Source of the DNA: Acanthosepion lycidas
Taxonomy: Eukaryota > Mollusca > Cephalopoda > Sepiida > Sepiidae
Assembly (NCBI GenBank): GCA_963932145.1
Contig: OZ010616.1
Location: 55,519,621 to 55,583,620 of the forward strand
Reading direction: 5' to 3'
DNA: 64,000 nucleotides
In this document: positions 60,101 through 64,000 of the stretch, piece after piece
Layout: each line of letters starts with the position of its first letter
Position numbering within the stretch: position 1 is the stretch's first letter
Translations under genes and position numbers: made by a program
The notes under the pieces: generated by a model
Seen by the model: only the letters and a program-made list of their open reading frames with translations
What the model was told of the DNA's origin: nothing
Database searches by the model: none

Positions 60101-63100
60101 GAAAAATAAATAATATATAGAGAGGGAAAGAAAGAGATAGAAAAATAAATAAAAAATACAGAGAGAGAGAAAGAAAGAGATAGGAAAATAAATAATAGAG
60201 AGTGTAGGAAAGAAAGAGATCGGAAAATAAATAATAGAGGAAAAGAAAGAGATAGAAAAATAAATATAGAGAGAAAGGGAAAGAAAGTGATAGGAAAATA
60301 AATAAATAATAGAGAGATAGGGAAAGAAAGAGATAGGAGAATAAATAATAGAGGGGGAGGGAAAGAAAGAGAAAAATAAATAATAGAGGGAGAGGGAAAG
60401 AAAGAGATAGAAAAATAAATAAATAATACAGAGAGAGGGAAAGAAAGACAGGAAAATAAATAAATAATAGAGAGATAGGGAAAGAAAGAGATAGGAATAT
60501 AAATAATAGAGGGAGAGGGAAAGAAAGAGATAGGAAAATAAATAATATATAGAGAGGGAAAGAAAGAGATAGAAAAATAAATAAAAAATACAGAGAGAGA
60601 GAAAGAAAGAGATAGGAAAATAAATAATAGAGACATAGGGAAGGAAAGAGATAGGAAAATAAATAATAGAGGGAAAGAAAGAGATAGAAAAATAAATATA
60701 GAGAGAAAGGGAAAGAAAGTGATAGGAAAATAAATAAATAATAGAGAGATAGGGAAAGAAAGAGATAGGAAAATAAATAATATATAGAGAGGAAAAGAAA
60801 GAGATAGGAAAATAAATAATATAGAGAGAGGGAAAGAAAGAGATAGAAAAATAATTAAATAATACCGAGAGAAGGAAAGAAAGTTAGGAAAATAAATAAT
60901 ATATAGAGAGGGAAAGAAAGAGATAGGAAAATAAATAATATAGAGAGATGGAAAGAAAGAGATAGGAATATAAATAATAGACAGAGAGGGAAAGAAAGAG
61001 ATAGGAAAATAAATAATATATAGAGAGGAAAAGAAAGAGATAGGAAAATAAATAATATAGAGAGAGGGAAAGAAAGAGATAGAAAAATAATTAAATAATA
61101 CCGAGAGAAGGAAAGAAAGTTAGGAAAATAAATAATATATAGAGAGGGAAAGAAAGAGATAGGAAAATAAATAATATAGAGAGAGGGAAAGAAAGAGATA
61201 GGAATATAAATAATATATAGAGAGGGAAAGAAAGAGATAGGAAAATTAATATATAGAGAGGAAAAGAAAGAAATAGGAAAATAAATAATATAGAGAGTGA
61301 AAGAAAGAGATAGGAAAATTAACATATAGAGAGGGAAAGAAAGAAATAGGAAAATAAATAATAGAGAGAGGGAAAGAAAGAGATAGGAAAATAAATAATA
61401 GAGAGAGGGAAAAAAGAGATAGGAAAATAAATAATAGAGAGGGAAAGAAAGAGATAGGAAAATAAATAAATAATACAGAAAGAGGGAAAGAAAGATAGGA
61501 AAATAAATAAATAATAGAGAGATAGGAAAAGAAAGAGATAGGAAAATAGATAATAGAGAGAGAGGGAAAGAAAGAAAAATAAATAATAGAGGGAGAGGGT
61601 AAGAAAGAGAAAGGAAAATAAATAATATATAGAGAGGGAAAGAAAGAGATAGAAAAATAAATAAATAATAGAGAGAGAGGGAAAGAAAGATAGGAAAATA
61701 AATAATAAAGAGGGAAAGAAAGAGATGGGAAAATAAATAATATAGAGAGAGGTAAAGAAAGAGATAGAAAAATAAATAATATATAGAGAGGGAAAGAAAG
61801 AGATAGAAAAATAAATAAAAAATACAGAGAGAGAGAAAGAAAGAGATAGGAAAATAAATAATAGAGAGATAGGGAAAGAAAGAGATAGGAAAATAAATAA
61901 TAGAGAGAGAGTAGGAAAGAAAGAGATCGGAAAATAAATAATAGAGGGAAAGAAAGAGATAGAAAAATAAATATCGAGAGAAAGGGAAAGAAAGTGATAG
62001 GAAAATAAATAAATAATAGAGAGATAGGGAAAGAAAGAGATAGGAAAATAAATAATATATAGAGAGGGAAAGAAAGAGATAGGAAAGTAAATAATATAGA
62101 GAGAGGGAAAGAAAGAGATAGGAATATAAATAATAGAGGGAGAGGGAAAGAAAGAGATAGGAAAATAAATAATATATAGAGAGGGAAAGAAAGAGATAGA
62201 AAAATAAATATAGAGAGAAAGGGAAAGAAAGTGATAGGAAAATAAATAAATAATAGAGAGATAGGGAAAGAAAGAGATAGGAGAATAAATCATAGAGGGA
62301 GAGGGAAAGAAAGAGAAAAATAAATAATAGAGGGAGAGGGAAAGAAAGAGATAGAAAAATAAATAAATAATACAGAGAGAGGGAAAGAAAGACAGGAAAA
62401 TAAATAAATAATAGAGAGATACGGAAAGAAAGAGATAGGAATATAAATAATAGAGGGAGAGGGAAAGAAAGAGATAGGAAAATAAATAATATATAGAGAG
62501 GGAAAGAAAGAGATAGAAAAATAAATAAAAAATACAGAGAGAGAGAAAGAAAGAGATAGGAAAATAAATAATAGAGAGAGTAGGAAAGAAAGAGATCGGA
62601 AAATAAATAATAGAGGGAAGGAAAGAGATAGAAAAATAAATATAGAGAGAAAGGGAAAGAAAGTGATAGGAAAATAAATAAATAATAGAGAGATAGGGAA
62701 AGAAAGAGATAGGAAAATAAATAATATATAGAGAGGAAAAGAAAGAGATAGGAAAATAAATAATATAGAGAGAGGGAAAGAAAGAGATAGGAATATAAAT
62801 AATAGACGGAGAGGGAAAGAAAGAGATAGGAAAATAAATAATATATAGAGAGGAAAAGAAAGAGATAGGAAAATAAATAATATAGAGAGAGGGAAAGAAA
62901 GAGATAGGAATATAAATAATATATAGAGAGGGAAAGAAAGAGATAGGAAAATTAATATATAGAGAGGAAAAGAAAGAAATAGGAAAATAAATAATATAGA
63001 GAGGGAAAGAAAGAGATAGGAAAATTAACATATAGAGAGGGAAAGAAAGAAATAGGAAAATATATAATAGAGAGAGGGAAAGAAAGAGATAGGAAAATAA

Positions 63101-64000
63101 ATAATAGAGAGAGGGAAAAAAAGAGATAGGAAAATAAATAATAGAGAGGGAAAGAAAGAGATAGGAAAATAAATAAATAATACAGAAAGAGGGAAAGAAA
63201 GATAGGAAAATAAATAAATAATAGAGAGATAGGGAAAGAAAGAGACAGGAAAATAGATAATAGAGAGAGATCGAAAGAAAGAAAAATAAATAATAGAGGG
63301 AGAGGGTAAGAAAGAGAAAGGAAAATAAATAATATATAGAGAGGGAAAGAAAGAGATAGGAAAATAAATAAATAATAGAGAGATAGGGAAAGAAAGAGAT
63401 AGGAAAATAAATAATATATAGAGAGGAAAAGAAAGAGATGGGAAAATAAATAATATAGAGAGAGGTAAAGAAAGAGATAGAAAAATAAATAATATATAAA
63501 GAGGGAAAGAAAGAGATAGAAAAATAAATAAAAAATACAGAGAGAGAGAAAGAAAGAGATAGGAAAATAAATAAGAGAGAGATAGGGAAAGAAAGAGATA
63601 GGAAAATAAATAATAGAGAGAGTAGGAAAGAAAGAGATCGGAAAATAAATAATAGAGGGAAAGAAAGAGATAGAAAAATAAATACCGAGAGAAAGGGAAA
63701 GAACGTGATAGGAAAATAAATAAATAATAGAGAGATAGGGAAAGAAAGAGATAGGAAAATAAATAATATATAGAGAGGAAAAGAAATAAATAGGAAAATA
63801 AATAATAGACGGAGAGGGAAAGAAAGAGATAGGAAAATAAATAATAGAAAAAGAGGGAAAGAAAGAGAAAAATAAATAAATAATACAGTGAGAGAGAAAG
63901 AAAGATAGGAAAATAAATAATATATAGAGAGGGAAAGAAAGAGATAGTAAATAAATAATATAGAGAGAGGCAAAGTAAGAGATAGAAAATTAAATAATAC
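48195..64000 (+). repeat. Purine-rich satellite array with higher-order repeats, runs off the window
   Basis: About 15.8 kb of diverged tandem monomers of roughly 35-45 bp, typical form GGGAAAGAAAGAGATAGG followed by AAAATAAATAATAGAGAGA. The first 100 bp are degenerate; the clear array starts near 48290. The + strand is nearly free of C. Diagnostic variants recur in order. The marker TTAACATATAGAG occurs at 48791, 49975, 51019, 53034, 54073, 55145, 56859, 58685, 59684, 61319 and 63025, giving blocks of about 1.0-2.0 kb. Long minus-strand frames (up to 1052 codons) exist only because the pyrimidine strand lacks stops. Confidence 0.97.
52589..54711 (+). repeat. Recent 1039-bp tandem duplication inside the satellite
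   Basis: 52589-53627 and 53628-54666 appear identical by eye, and the match runs on to about 54711. The two copies even encode the same 105-codon by-product frame 1039 bp apart. This is a homogenised segment in an otherwise diverged array. Confidence 0.85.

Noticed and set aside
57478..60636. 1052-codon minus-strand open frame, and similar frames across 48543-63973
   Set aside because: The pyrimidine-rich strand of the satellite rarely forms stop codons. The products are only F/L/I/S/Y/P in repeat order, several overlapping frames are equally open, and repeat indels shift them.
48195..64000. CRISPR-like array of similar spaced units
   Set aside because: Monomers are contiguous variants of each other, with no unique spacers between conserved repeats, and the context is eukaryotic.
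32257..64000. The 13-bp array and the large satellite as one family in opposite orientation
   Set aside because: Both are pyrimidine/purine-biased with AAAGA-type cores, but no stretch longer than a few bases aligns consistently, so shared composition is the simpler explanation.

Overview
The window is animal nuclear DNA, AT-rich and dominated by introns and repeats. It carries one recognisable host gene: the 3' two-thirds of a SYVN1/HRD1-type (synoviolin) ER membrane E3 ubiquitin ligase on the + strand. Nine exons between 2384 and 30788 join in frame with GT-AG introns to give 438 codons plus a stop. The N-terminal membrane exons lie upstream of the window. Long transposon-filled introns, several Penelope-like elements, mollusc-style LINEs and large simple satellites together suggest a lophotrochozoan, most likely a cephalopod such as an octopus. 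That taxon is an inference.

Layout. 1-2163: degraded LINE (endonuclease plus reverse transcriptase). 2384-30788: the SYVN1-like gene. Its introns hold two mariner MITEs with the TTAGGTTGGTGC terminus, mariner, Tc1 and SETMAR-like transposase relics, two further LINE copies, a Tc1-type MITE inserted in one of them, a DNA transposon that has lost its catalytic half, and a Penelope-like retroelement with pseudo-LTRs. 30789-31300: 3' UTR with several poly(A) signals. 32257-34282: an apparently perfect 13-bp minisatellite of about 156 copies. 34300-48190: intergenic DNA with an LTR-like segment, a mariner relic containing a perfect 35-bp hairpin, three Penelope-like relics, tRNA-derived repeats, a 680-bp foldback element and many TA tracts. 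48195-64000 (window end): a purine-rich satellite of 35-45 bp monomers arranged in higher-order blocks of about 1.0-1.8 kb. The blocks recur as an ordered three-block series of about 4.3-4.6 kb.

Host function rests on the single ERAD ligase gene. Everything else is mobile or satellite DNA, and no transposon here looks intact. All long open frames in the satellite and minisatellite are by-products of composition, not genes. The best candidates for something undescribed are the satellite hierarchy, the homogeneous 13-bp array and the foldback element with a 50-bp zero-loop palindrome.
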